Assembly (NCBI GenBank): GCA_024695565.1
Contig: JAILHX010000067.1
Coordinates: 1 to 64,000 of the forward strand
From: Saccharofermentans sp.
Lineage (GTDB): Bacteria > Bacillota_A > Clostridia > Saccharofermentanales > Saccharofermentanaceae
DNA length: 64,000 nucleotides
Direction: 5' to 3'
The notes under the pieces were generated by a model. That model ran no database searches and was not told the DNA's origin. It saw only the letters and a program-made list of their open reading frames with translations. Positions 52,918 through 60,716 of the stretch are shown here, one piece after another. The first letter of the stretch is position 1; the number at the start of each line of letters is the position of its first letter. Both the position numbers and the translations under genes were made by a program.

Positions 52918-52946
52918 ATTGTAGCACGCAATCGAAAATGTGATAA
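52918..52946 (-). promoter_or_regulatory. promoter of the response regulator
   Basis: Minus strand TTATCA (52946-52941), 17 bases, TACAAT (52923-52918) with an upstream TGC giving an extended -10. Confidence 0.6.
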
Positions 52947-52990
52947 ATAACTGTGATAAATGAAAGTCATGCTCCGTCCCGTGTGATAAA
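52939..52990. promoter_or_regulatory. three exact TGTGATAAA repeats
   Basis: TGTGATAAA at 52939-52947, 52952-52960 and 52982-52990, all in one orientation, in the divergent region between the response regulator and the alcohol dehydrogenase. The first covers the -35 of the regulator promoter. Confidence 0.6.
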
Positions 52991-53021
52991 GTTTTAATAT
53001 CAACGAAAGGAGCGTGACGTT

Positions 53022-54200
53022 ATGTTCGATTTTAAGTATTACACACCTACAAAAGTAGTTTTCGGTAAGAACACAGAATCCAAGGTTGCTGAACTCATCA
53101 AGGAATTCGGCGGCACAAAGGTCCTCATTCATTACGGCGGCGGAAGTGTCGTCCGTTCAGGTCTTCTTAAGCGCGTAACCGACACGCTCGACGGTGCAGA
53201 CATCAGCTATGTCACATTAGGCGGTGCTGTTCCGAATCCCCATTTAGGACTCGTTTATGAAGGCATCGAACTCTGCAAAAAGGAAGGCGTTGACTTCCTC
53301 CTCGCAGTAGGCGGCGGAAGTGCGATCGACTCTGCAAAGGCAATCGGCTACGGCCTTGCAAACGATGGTGATGTCTGGGATTTCTACGACTATAAGCGTG
53401 AGGCAGAAGGCTGCATGCCGTTAGGTGTTATCCTCACCATCGCAGCTACAGGAAGCGAGATGAGCGACTCTTCCGTTATCACCAAGGAAGAAGGACTTGT
53501 TAAGCGCGGATACAGCAGTGATTATTCACGTCCGAGATTTGCCATCATGAACCCTGAGCTCACAATGACTCTTCCCGATTATCAGACGGCATGCGGATGC
53601 ACTGACATCATGATGCATACCATGGAAAGATATTTCACAAACGGAGGCAATATGGAGCTCACTGATGCTCTCGCTGAAGGACTCCTGCGCACTGTTAAGA
53701 ATAATGCGGTCATCCTCCGTGACGATCCTATGAATTACGATGCACGTGCTGAAGTTATGTGGGCAGGAAGCCTCGCACACAACGGTCTTACAGGCTGCGG
53801 CAACGACGGCGGCGACTGGATGACACACAAGCTTGAGCATGAACTCGGCGGTCTCTATGACGTAGCTCACGGCGCAGGTCTTGCAGCCATCTGGGGCAGC
53901 TGGGCAAGATATGTTTACAAGGACTGCCTCCCCCGCTTCAAGAAGTTCGCCATCAACGTAATGGACGTTCCGGATGAAGGCACAGATGAGGAGATCGCTC
54001 TTAATGGTATCTTAGCCATGGAAGACTTCTACCGTTCAATTAATATGCCTACCAATCTCAGAGAACTCGGCGTTACGGCTAGCGGAGAAGATCTGGCTGT
54101 CATGGCCCGTAAGTGCGCAGTAGGCGTAGGCGGCGAAATGGGTTCAGCCAAGGTCCTTAACGAAGACGATATGCTCAACATCTACCGCATGAGCATGTAA
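53022..54200 (+). CDS. iron-containing alcohol dehydrogenase (butanol dehydrogenase-like)
   Basis: 392 residues. MFDFKYYTPTKVVFGKNTES, AVGGGSAIDSAKAIGYG (NAD(P)-binding), GCTDIMMHTMERYF (metal Asp and His) and HKLEHELGGLYDVAHGAGLA (two further metal His) define the Fe-ADH group, closest in feel to clostridial BdhA/YqdH proteins. It reduces aldehydes to alcohols with NAD(P)H. AAAGGAG supports the start; a strong terminator follows, so it is monocistronic. Confidence 0.93.
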   Translation: MFDFKYYTPTKVVFGKNTESKVAELIKEFGGTKVLIHYGGGSVVRSGLLKRVTDTLDGADISYVTLGGAVPNPHLGLVYEGIELCKKEGVDFLLAVGGGSAIDSAKAIGYGLANDGDVWDFYDYKREAEGCMPLGVILTIAATGSEMSDSSVITKEEGLVKRGYSSDYSRPRFAIMNPELTMTLPDYQTACGCTDIMMHTMERYFTNGGNMELTDALAEGLLRTVKNNAVILRDDPMNYDARAEVMWAGSLAHNGLTGCGNDGGDWMTHKLEHELGGLYDVAHGAGLAAIWGSWARYVYKDCLPRFKKFAINVMDVPDEGTDEEIALNGILAMEDFYRSINMPTNLRELGVTASGEDLAVMARKCAVGVGGEMGSAKVLNEDDMLNIYRMSM

Positions 54201-54215
54201 TCTACGGCAAAATGC

Positions 54216-54266
54216 AGCCCCGGTAACAATGGTCCTCAGCCTGTAGTTACCGGGGCTTTTCTTTTC
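54216..54266 (+). terminator. intrinsic terminator of the alcohol dehydrogenase
   Basis: AGCCCCGGTAAC (54216) pairs perfectly with GTTACCGGGGCT (ends 54257), 12 bp, followed by TTTTCTTTTC. Confidence 0.92.
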
Positions 54267-54297
54267 ATATTCTACATAAAACATCAGAGGTACTAAT

Positions 54298-55017
54298 ATG
54301 TCTCAAAACGTCATGGTCACAGGTGCCGGCAAAGCTGTCGGACTCGGCTTCAATCTTGTTCTCCGTTATCTCGAAGCAGGTGATACCGTAGTAGCAACCA
54401 TCCGTAAGCCCTGTCTGGAATTAGAAGAACTGAAGGCGAAGTATGGAGATAAGCTCATAATCCTTACAATGGACATAATGAACTCTTCTTCGGTCAACGA
54501 AGCCGCTGAAGAATTATCTTCCAAGATCGACCACTTGGATCTTCTGATAAATAATGCCGTAGAGGTATCGCCGGACTGCGATAAAGGGTTCTTCGATGCT
54601 GACTTAGACTACATCGCCCGTACTGTTGATATCAGCGCTGTCGGACCCATGCGCGTTATCAAGGCTTTCTATCCTCTTCTTATCAAGAGCAGCGGAACCG
54701 CGTTGATAATGAACATCTCATCTGAGGCCGGCAGCATCTCCAAATGCTACCGTACAAATCTGATTGACTATGGAATGGCGAAGGCTTCGCTGAATATGTC
54801 CACGATGAATCTCTATAACACATTCAAGGATGAGCGTAAAGTCAACATCTTCTGCGTTCATCCCGGTTGGATCAGAACCGATGGCAGACCTGATAATCCT
54901 GCACCTCTGTCTTCCTACGAAGCAGCCGAGATATTAAGGCTGATGTTCGAGACGAAGCGTGAGGACTTCGAGTGCCACAGATTCATCACCAATCTTGATG
55001 AGGATTATCCGTTCTGA
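54298..55017 (+). CDS. short-chain dehydrogenase/reductase
   Basis: 239 residues. VTGAGKAVGLGFNLV (cofactor motif), LINNAVEV, MNISSEAGS and YGMAKASLN with catalytic Ser, Tyr and Lys, then HPGWIRTDG. AGAGG supports the start. It lies between two terminators and is a single-gene unit. Substrate unknown. Confidence 0.88.
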   Translation: MSQNVMVTGAGKAVGLGFNLVLRYLEAGDTVVATIRKPCLELEELKAKYGDKLIILTMDIMNSSSVNEAAEELSSKIDHLDLLINNAVEVSPDCDKGFFDADLDYIARTVDISAVGPMRVIKAFYPLLIKSSGTALIMNISSEAGSISKCYRTNLIDYGMAKASLNMSTMNLYNTFKDERKVNIFCVHPGWIRTDGRPDNPAPLSSYEAAEILRLMFETKREDFECHRFITNLDEDYPF

Positions 55018-55038
55018 TCTTAAAACTCAAAGAAATGC

Positions 55039-55073
55039 AAAGGAGTTGTCTCAGATGAGTCAACTCCTTTTTT
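55039..55073 (+). terminator. intrinsic terminator of the SDR gene
   Basis: AAAGGAGTTG pairs with CAACTCCTTT around a 12-base loop, followed by TTT after the stem for a six-T run. Confidence 0.88.
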
Positions 55074-55122
55074 GGTGTGAATATACCTGATTCAATTGAA
55101 CGGCAAGAACCTGATCAATAGT

Positions 55123-55244
55123 AAATTTGAGGCTAAACTTGAGGGCTTGCCCTCAAATTCTGCCGCAAATTATGCAAATCTGAAAAAAATTGAGGCTAAA
55201 CTTGCGGGGGCACCCTCAAATCCAGCCGCGAATTTGTTCGCCCG
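55123..55244. repeat. two tandem 63-base imperfect repeats with internal palindromes
   Basis: TTGAGGCTAAACTTG occurs at 55127 and 55190, and CCCTCAAAT then GCCGC follow in both units. Unit 1 contains the perfect palindrome TTGAGGGC-TT-GCCCTCAA (55139-55156). It lies between convergent genes, behind the MFS gene stop. Function unknown. Confidence 0.7.
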
Positions 55245-55254
55245 GTAAACGTAT

Positions 55255-56349
55255 TCACAGTGAGAAGATAAATCCTGCCAGGGGCGACATAACGATCATT
55301 ATCAGCGAGAAGCAGAACGAGTTGACCGAGATAAGCGTAGCGCGCTGTTCAGGCGGCACCATCTGATTTAACGCAATATCAGATCTGATCTGTATCAGGT
55401 CGTCCGCAAATGCCGTTAAAAAGCCTCCGACAGTCATGATGTACCAGACACCCGTAAACTCGCTCACGAGGCCTAAGAGCGCCAGCGAGATGCAGAATAT
55501 GAATAACTTGCCCAGAGTAAGCTTCTTCACCTTACGCGTAGCAAGAGCACCTAAGATTCCTCCCATGGACATAATGAACAGGAGCGGCCCCAGGCTCCAG
55601 TCGGGAATTCCTGTCATTGGAAGCTTTGCCTGAAGGAAGAACAGGAGCAGAACATCAATGCCGCCTACCAGAGCGTTGCGGAAGATGAGACCTGCGACCT
55701 TCTTGTTGCCCTTAAGGAATCCGAAGCTTCCGCTTACAACGTCCCTGATGCGCTTACCCAGTGTGTCATGTGTCTTCTTTAAGATGACCTTGTTTTCGCG
55801 CAGGAACAAAAGGAATATCAGGTTAACGAGCGATATTCCGAGTGAGAGGATCTGTGCGTTCCTCGTCCCCATTATCACAGCCACGCCTGCGAAAAGCGTA
55901 GCCAAGCCGTTTGAGATCCTGTAGATCGCGGTCTGTGTCGAGATGTATTTGTCGTACTTATTCTCCTGCCCTTCTTCAAGGAGCGAATCGTACGCAAGTG
56001 CGCTGTCGCTGCCGGATATGAAGTTATAAGACAGGGCAGACAAACCGACCGAGACACACACGGCCGCAAAGCCCGGTATAAAGCCTCTGACAGAAGCTGA
56101 GAGCATCGTCATGATGCAGCTAACAATAAGACTCTTCTTGCGCCCTAAGACGTCAGCGAACATGCCTGTCGGGATCTCGGCCAGGAGGCTTACGATGTGG
56201 AAGACCGTCTCGGCAAATCCCACCTGGATCAGCGAATAGCCGTCAGCAACGAGCAACAATACCCAGGCAGCACCGGCTATCGGAATATTGAACAGGAAGT
56301 TTGATATGTAAAGCAGTCCGAGCTGCCTTTTGATGTTTATTTTTGTCAT
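55255..56349 (-). CDS. MFS exporter controlled by a leader-peptide attenuator
   Basis: 364 residues with about eleven to twelve helices. ETVFHIVSLLAEIPTGMFAD and VLGRKKS form the MFS signature loop between helices 2 and 3, as in drug exporters of the macrolide/tetracycline type. AAGGAG supports the start but lies in the arm of a terminator hairpin. The leader with its 28-codon peptide strongly suggests induction by a ribosome-targeting drug, so antibiotic efflux is the favoured role (inference). Confidence 0.82.
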   Translation of the reverse strand: MTKINIKRQLGLLYISNFLFNIPIAGAAWVLLLVADGYSLIQVGFAETVFHIVSLLAEIPTGMFADVLGRKKSLIVSCIMTMLSASVRGFIPGFAAVCVSVGLSALSYNFISGSDSALAYDSLLEEGQENKYDKYISTQTAIYRISNGLATLFAGVAVIMGTRNAQILSLGISLVNLIFLLFLRENKVILKKTHDTLGKRIRDVVSGSFGFLKGNKKVAGLIFRNALVGGIDVLLLFFLQAKLPMTGIPDWSLGPLLFIMSMGGILGALATRKVKKLTLGKLFIFCISLALLGLVSEFTGVWYIMTVGGFLTAFADDLIQIRSDIALNQMVPPEQRATLISVNSFCFSLIMIVMSPLAGFIFSL

Positions 56350-56350
56350 A

Positions 56351-56388
56351 AATAAAAAATCTCCTTTTACCGAAATCAGTAAAGGAGA
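56351..56388 (-). terminator. attenuator terminator before the MFS gene
   Basis: Minus strand TCTCCTTTAC pairs with GTAAAAGGAGA (one bulge), followed by TTTTTTATTT and then the start codon. The 3' arm contains the ribosome-binding site. The 5' arm can instead pair with AGGAGAAG inside the leader peptide (56447-56440). Confidence 0.85.
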
Positions 56389-56417
56389 AGCCGTCTAAAT
56401 ATATTGGATTAAGGTGT

Positions 56418-56504
56418 TTATTTCCTACAAATGGGCAGACTTCTCCTATAGGACACCTTGATGGAACCGAACATAAGATGAATGTTGGGTGTTATCCAAT
56501 GCAT
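56418..56504 (-). CDS. 28-residue leader peptide of the MFS exporter
   Basis: ATG at 56504 with AAAGG ten bases upstream, stop at 56418. It begins MHWITPNIHLMFGSIKVSY and ends in a basic tail with Arg-Arg and Cys. Its codons overlap three pairing segments: ATTGGAT (56500-56494) with ATCCAAT (56409-56403), AAGGTGT (56459-56453) with ACACCTT (56417-56411), and AGGAGAAG (codons 20-22) with the terminator arm. This is the design of ribosome-stalling control seen for erm, mef and tet(M)-type genes. Confidence 0.75.
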   Translation of the reverse strand: MHWITPNIHLMFGSIKVSYRRSLPICRK

Positions 56505-56538
56505 ATGAGAAGCGCCTTTCTTTAGATTTTTCAGAGGT

Positions 56539-56568
56539 AATATATCACAAGAGCATGTAATCCGGCAA
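56539..56568 (-). promoter_or_regulatory. promoter of the MFS leader
   Basis: Minus strand TTGCCG (56568-56563), 18 bases, TATATT (56544-56539) with TG-A extension, just behind the NUDIX gene. Confidence 0.5.
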
Positions 56569-56571
56569 CAC

Positions 56572-57063
56572 TTACCAGGTTTTCTCAATATGCTCTGCGA
56601 GCATGTCGCCTTCGTAGCGGAACTTCATGGTAAAAAATCCTGAATCCTTCATATTGCCGAACAGATAGTCGAACATGATCTTGTCACCTTCCCAGATCGG
56701 CAGAGCGCAGATATCATTAAGCGGCACCCAGCAGAGCTCTCCTTCTTCACAACCATCTTCCGGCAGGACAAAATCTTCATCCACCTTGCCTGAGAACACA
56801 TGCATATACTCTGTCGGATATTCGGATGAGATGAATGTAATAAGACCTCTGTAGCGGAATTCAATAAGCGAATCCTTACCGATGGATGCCTCCTCTGCAA
56901 GTTCTCTAAGCACGCATTCTTCGGCAGTCTCGTCAGATTCGAAGTGACCCCCGATACCCAGATACTTATCGAGGTTCATATCGCCTTTTCTGGTCTTGCG
57001 GATAAAGAGACACTCGTCTCCTTTGGTTATGTAGATCAATGTTGTGAGATTATCGATACGCAT
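56572..57063 (-). CDS. NUDIX hydrolase (MutT-like)
   Basis: 163 residues with the full Nudix box GGHFESDETAEECVLRELAE ending in EASI. Such enzymes hydrolyse nucleoside diphosphate derivatives, for example 8-oxo-dGTP. ELCWVPLNDI after the box is typical. The MFS promoter lies right behind the stop. Exact substrate unknown. Confidence 0.9.
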   Translation of the reverse strand: MRIDNLTTLIYITKGDECLFIRKTRKGDMNLDKYLGIGGHFESDETAEECVLRELAEEASIGKDSLIEFRYRGLITFISSEYPTEYMHVFSGKVDEDFVLPEDGCEEGELCWVPLNDICALPIWEGDKIMFDYLFGNMKDSGFFTMKFRYEGDMLAEHIEKTW

Positions 57064-57124
57064 GCCAAAAGTATAAATGTATCAGTCTTTGTCTGCAAAC
57101 CGTGAAAAAGAAACGGTAAAAAAA

Positions 57125-57745
57125 TCAGGTCTTAACTGTCTCAGCGGGAAGATCAACGTCGATCTCGGGAATGAGATCAGCTACTGTGTCACCCAGATCT
57201 ATCTCACCATTGGCAAGAGCGATATTGAAGTTGACACGGTACATAACATAGGAAGATACGTCGATCCTGAAGATCTCAGCCAGCGCGCACCACTTGTCAG
57301 CAAGACTTACGATGAAGCTCTCACGGTGCATGGGCGGGAAAGGTGTAAGAGGGAACATGTGCTTCTTGATGATATCCTTCTCCACATCGTTGAGACCAAA
57401 GTCTCTGTCGGCATTTCTCATTGCAACTCCGGGATGTGTAAAGCCGTGAAGACCTTCAGCAGCACCCTTAACGTGCCAGTCGTAGAGGAAATAGTCGTGA
57501 AGAAGAGCGCCTCTTACAAGGCTGTCCTTATCGATATTGATCTTAAGTGTTCTCTCGAGGAAATAGGAAAAGAGGAGACTGTACTTGGCAACCGCAATAC
57601 AGTGATTGAAAACTGAAGTATCGCCATGCTGGATGAACTGCTTCATCTCCTGGGCTTTTGAACTGAGAATAATGCTCTTGCCACGGGTAAAAAGGTCCTT
57701 AGCGAGCTTATATTCAGTGATGCGATTATTAATACGTGAAGCCAA
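57125..57745 (-). CDS. HD-domain phosphohydrolase
   Basis: 206 residues if started at the TTG at 57745, seven bases after AGAGG; a TTG at 57760 overlaps that site. The HD motif is HCIAVAKYSLL (first His) and ALLHDYFLYDWH (His-Asp), followed by HGFTHPGVAMRNAD and DIIKKHMFPL with further metal His. Enzymes of this type cleave phosphomonoesters or nucleotides. A 19-base palindrome lies directly upstream. Confidence 0.82.
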   Translation of the reverse strand: MASRINNRITEYKLAKDLFTRGKSIILSSKAQEMKQFIQHGDTSVFNHCIAVAKYSLLFSYFLERTLKINIDKDSLVRGALLHDYFLYDWHVKGAAEGLHGFTHPGVAMRNADRDFGLNDVEKDIIKKHMFPLTPFPPMHRESFIVSLADKWCALAEIFRIDVSSYVMYRVNFNIALANGEIDLGDTVADLIPEIDVDLPAETVKT

Positions 57746-57760
57746 TACTTTTCCTCTCAA

Positions 57761-57779
57761 GCTTTGACAATGTCAAAGC
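57761..57779. promoter_or_regulatory. 19-base palindrome before the HD gene
   Basis: GCTTTGACA-A-TGTCAAAGC, perfect 9-base arms, immediately upstream of the ribosome-binding site. Likely operator; the rest of the 167-base gap to the GT2 gene shows nothing clear. Confidence 0.55.
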
Positions 57780-57912
57780 GTGTCATTCTACCTTGCATAG
57801 AATAACACAAATGCTTTGATTTTTGATTACAAAAATATAAATATGTGAGAGAAAAATTGTGGCATTTTGGTGACACCGTTAAAATCACTCTTAAATGCTC
57901 AGAAAAACTATG

Positions 57913-58641
57913 TCATTTCCCAAAATACGACTTTTTGATCTTCAGATTCCACCAGATCTTCCAGGTATCGGTAAACATCTTCCAGACGTCTTTAAACTTG
58001 ATCCTGCCGAACGATTCGCCTCTGGTGTAATTCAGTACGACGGGCATCTCAACGAGCTTGGCCTTCTTCCTAGAGGACAATGCCAGAAGCTCGATATCGA
58101 ATGCGTAACCTTCTATCTTCCTTAACGGAGCGATCTCTCTGATAAGACTGCCGTTATAGAGCTTAAGACCCGTCTGTGTGTCGTGGCACTTAAGACCGAA
58201 TAAGACTTTGAGCATGATGTAATAGCAGAAGGAAAAAAGTTTTCGCGCTGCGGGATAATCGAGCTTCGAATCCTTATGCATCTTTGAGCCGATGACGATA
58301 TCGGCTCCATTGTTAACATAAGCATCAACATAGCCGTGAATAAGGTCAGGCGACAGATCGAGGTCGGCATCTATAAAGCCGACGATATCGCCCTTGCTGT
58401 TTATGGCACCCCATGAAACTGCGCCGCCCTTGCCGCGATTCTTATCGTAGCCAAAGTCCTTGATATTGGGATTATCCTGCGCGGCACGCTTTACTTCTGC
58501 ACCGGTATTGTCTTTACTGCCGTCGTTAACAGCGATTATCTCGTAGTCAGAACAGAACGCCTTAAGCGCCTTGTCAATGGTCATGAGATTCTCGTAGATG
58601 TGTTCGCCTTCGTTATAGGCAGGCACGACGATACTGAGCAT
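57913..58641 (-). CDS. family 2 glycosyltransferase (polyprenyl-phosphate glycosyltransferase-like)
   Basis: 242 residues. SIVVPAYNEGEHIYENL, VNDGSKDNT, NRGKGGAVSWG and FIDADLDLSPD match DPM1/GtrB-type GT2 enzymes, with Asp residues for nucleotide-sugar binding. No C-terminal transmembrane pair, as in soluble dolichyl-phosphate mannosyltransferase-like forms. AAGGA supports the start. It probably loads a sugar on a polyprenyl phosphate for envelope glycans. Confidence 0.87.
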   Translation of the reverse strand: MLSIVVPAYNEGEHIYENLMTIDKALKAFCSDYEIIAVNDGSKDNTGAEVKRAAQDNPNIKDFGYDKNRGKGGAVSWGAINSKGDIVGFIDADLDLSPDLIHGYVDAYVNNGADIVIGSKMHKDSKLDYPAARKLFSFCYYIMLKVLFGLKCHDTQTGLKLYNGSLIREIAPLRKIEGYAFDIELLALSSRKKAKLVEMPVVLNYTRGESFGRIKFKDVWKMFTDTWKIWWNLKIKKSYFGK

Positions 58642-58684
58642 ACTTATCCTTCGCTAATAAAAAATACCGCGATATTTTAGCACA

Positions 58685-59575
58685 TCAGAAGCGTCCGCCG
58701 CCACCACCGGAGAAGCCGCCTCCGCCGCCACCGGAGAAACCGCCGCCTCCGCCGCCACCGGAGAAACCGCCGCCGCCACCGCTGTCTGAAGACATACGGG
58801 TGACGCTCTTATGTTTGAACTTATCGAACTTCTCGATAACATTGGTATGATCACCACTATATGCAATGACAGAAGGTGCCTTGTCGAGTCTTCTCTTAGG
58901 CGAGATGATCGCAGTAAATGCAAGCGCAAGTCCGACAGGAATCAGGATCGTAAAGAAAACGATCGGCGCGTAATTAGTATAAGAGAATCCTTTGAGCTTA
59001 CCTAAAATGCCGTGTACCGCAGTACCGTACTCACCGTCACCGAGCTCGGTTATGTAGGATCTGAATAAAGAGTAACAGTCGTCATCGTCAACGGCAAAAT
59101 GTGCCGTGCCGTATGTATAGAGCCAGAAGAATCTCTGACCCGGCTCATCCAGCGTAACATCGATCAGGATGCAGATTCCCGAATTGTTCTGGAGAGGTAC
59201 GGTCTTAACGTGATCCATGTAGAAATCTTCGGCAAATCTCTTCTCGTCTTCATCAGAATTAGAGTATCCCCTGCCCTTGTCTCTCGTTGTGACGACCACA
59301 ACGTTGATATCCTTGAGCCTGGAGAGATCCTTTGCTGCATCGGTGATGTCATCGAGTTCGCCCGAAGTAAAGAGGTCTGCATCATCAACGACCTTAACGC
59401 TCTTTTTGGGCGATAAGTTCATGAAGACATAGAACACAAGGCTTGCAATGATCACACAGATAAGTCCGATACCTACACCGATGGAAGCTCCGTTGAGCTC
59501 GCTGAACACAGACAACTTTGCGTTGTTATTATTGCCGTTATTCTCGATCAAATTGTTATCAACTTCTGCACTCAT
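58685..59575 (-). CDS. TPM-domain membrane protein with Gly/Phe/Ser-rich tail
   Basis: 296 residues. An N-terminal helix (about 30-52), a TPM domain (DDADLFTSGELDDITDAAKD onward, about 60-200), a second helix (about 205-230) and a tail of repeated GGGGGFSGGGG blocks from about 268. Tails of this kind are usual in TPM/YgcG proteins. It overlaps the zinc-ribbon gene by 4 bases, and the pair is probably one membrane complex. Function unknown. Confidence 0.82.
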   Translation of the reverse strand: MSAEVDNNLIENNGNNNNAKLSVFSELNGASIGVGIGLICVIIASLVFYVFMNLSPKKSVKVVDDADLFTSGELDDITDAAKDLSRLKDINVVVVTTRDKGRGYSNSDEDEKRFAEDFYMDHVKTVPLQNNSGICILIDVTLDEPGQRFFWLYTYGTAHFAVDDDDCYSLFRSYITELGDGEYGTAVHGILGKLKGFSYTNYAPIVFFTILIPVGLALAFTAIISPKRRLDKAPSVIAYSGDHTNVIEKFDKFKHKSVTRMSSDSGGGGGFSGGGGGGGFSGGGGGGFSGGGGGRF

Positions 59576-60648
59576 CCCCAGAACCCCCTCATGATAAGTC
59601 CCAAGACGAATCTTGTGATAACAGCCAGGATGCCCAATGCAATGAAGAAGACCATCATCTTCTTAACGGGGCTGACAGGAACCGTGCCTGCAACCTCTCC
59701 CGTCTGGCCGTTCATGGCAAAGTAATAGAACTTGTTGTGATATTTGTAGGACATGAACCAAACTGGAAGCAGTGCATAGTTTGCACCCATGTTCTCGATC
59801 CTGCTCCTGTTCTGCTTGATCGTGTGACTGTCGTATGTGCTTGTCAGCGAGGCCTTGAGCGACTGGTTGATACCGTTCATCGCGCGCTTTGTGGCCCTGG
59901 CTGAAAGGTCTTGAGGTGACTGGTCGAACTTGTCGGCATAGAAACCCGGCAGATATCTGTAATCGTAAGGAATGAGAGCCGAGAAATCAAAAGGCTCGAT
60001 GGCTTCCATCAGAGCATCGTCTATCCTCGTCTCGCCGTCTAACGGAACGTGTGACCACTTAAGATCTCCCACCCGCTTAAAATCAAATGTCTCGGTAATC
60101 CTGTAATCACCGCTGTAGCTGACCTTGTTGCCGATGCCTTCAGCATCGATCTTTGCCTCGATATCGAAAAGCCAGAACGGCACATAAAGTCCCGTCATCT
60201 TTGAGATGTTCTTCTTCGATACAAATCCGAAAGGTGTCCACTTACCCTTGCCGGCCCACTTTACGAAGGCCTCTTCGGCAGATTGTCTGGAATACTTAAA
60301 CGGGATCATGTACTGCGGCTTGAATTCTTCAGTAAGTCTTCTTCCGACCAAAGCGGGAGAACCGCAGAAAGTACAGAACGTAGCAGCTGTGTGAGAATCC
60401 GTGATCAGCTTTGCTCCGCAGGAGTTGCAGACGAATTCGGTCTGCTCCGGTGATACTTCCGGCATCCAGTCCTGCGGATATTTATTCTCTTCGGCTTCCG
60501 CAGCACTGTTATTCTCAAGTTCTCCGATAGTTACTTCGAGCTTTGCGGGATCAAAAGAAGATCCGCAGTTAGGGCAGTCGAGTTTTTGAGTATCGGCATT
60601 AAGTGTGAGATTCGACCCGCAATTGGGGCATTTAATTGTATCAGCCAT
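59572..60648 (-). CDS. tandem zinc-ribbon protein with C-terminal helix, paralogue 3
   Basis: 358 residues from the ATG at 60648 with GGAGG seven bases upstream. Ribbons CPNCG...CPNCG (N-terminus) and CNSCG...CTFCG (about 75-97), then MIPFKYSRQSA, TGLYVPFWLFDI and YALLPVWFMSYKYHNKF, and a helix near 333-353. Same architecture as the proteins at 33104 and 34112. Co-translated with the TPM protein, suggesting it recruits or services that protein at the membrane. Confidence 0.75.
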   Translation of the reverse strand: MADTIKCPNCGSNLTLNADTQKLDCPNCGSSFDPAKLEVTIGELENNSAAEAEENKYPQDWMPEVSPEQTEFVCNSCGAKLITDSHTAATFCTFCGSPALVGRRLTEEFKPQYMIPFKYSRQSAEEAFVKWAGKGKWTPFGFVSKKNISKMTGLYVPFWLFDIEAKIDAEGIGNKVSYSGDYRITETFDFKRVGDLKWSHVPLDGETRIDDALMEAIEPFDFSALIPYDYRYLPGFYADKFDQSPQDLSARATKRAMNGINQSLKASLTSTYDSHTIKQNRSRIENMGANYALLPVWFMSYKYHNKFYYFAMNGQTGEVAGTVPVSPVKKMMVFFIALGILAVITRFVLGLIMRGFWG

Positions 60649-60670
60649 ACCTATCCCTCCCATTTAGAGA

Positions 60671-60699
60671 AGGATACCATAAATAACCGATTATTCCAA
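60671..60699 (-). promoter_or_regulatory. promoter of the zinc-ribbon/TPM operon
   Basis: Minus strand TTGGAA (60699-60694), 17 bases, TATCCT (60676-60671) with a TG-G extension. Confidence 0.5.
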
Positions 60700-60716
60700 T
60701 TAAAGCGGGAGTGTTA

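Noticed and set aside
55123..55244. CRISPR-like repeat array
   Set aside because: Only two imperfect units with no constant repeat and variable spacer structure, and no cas genes.
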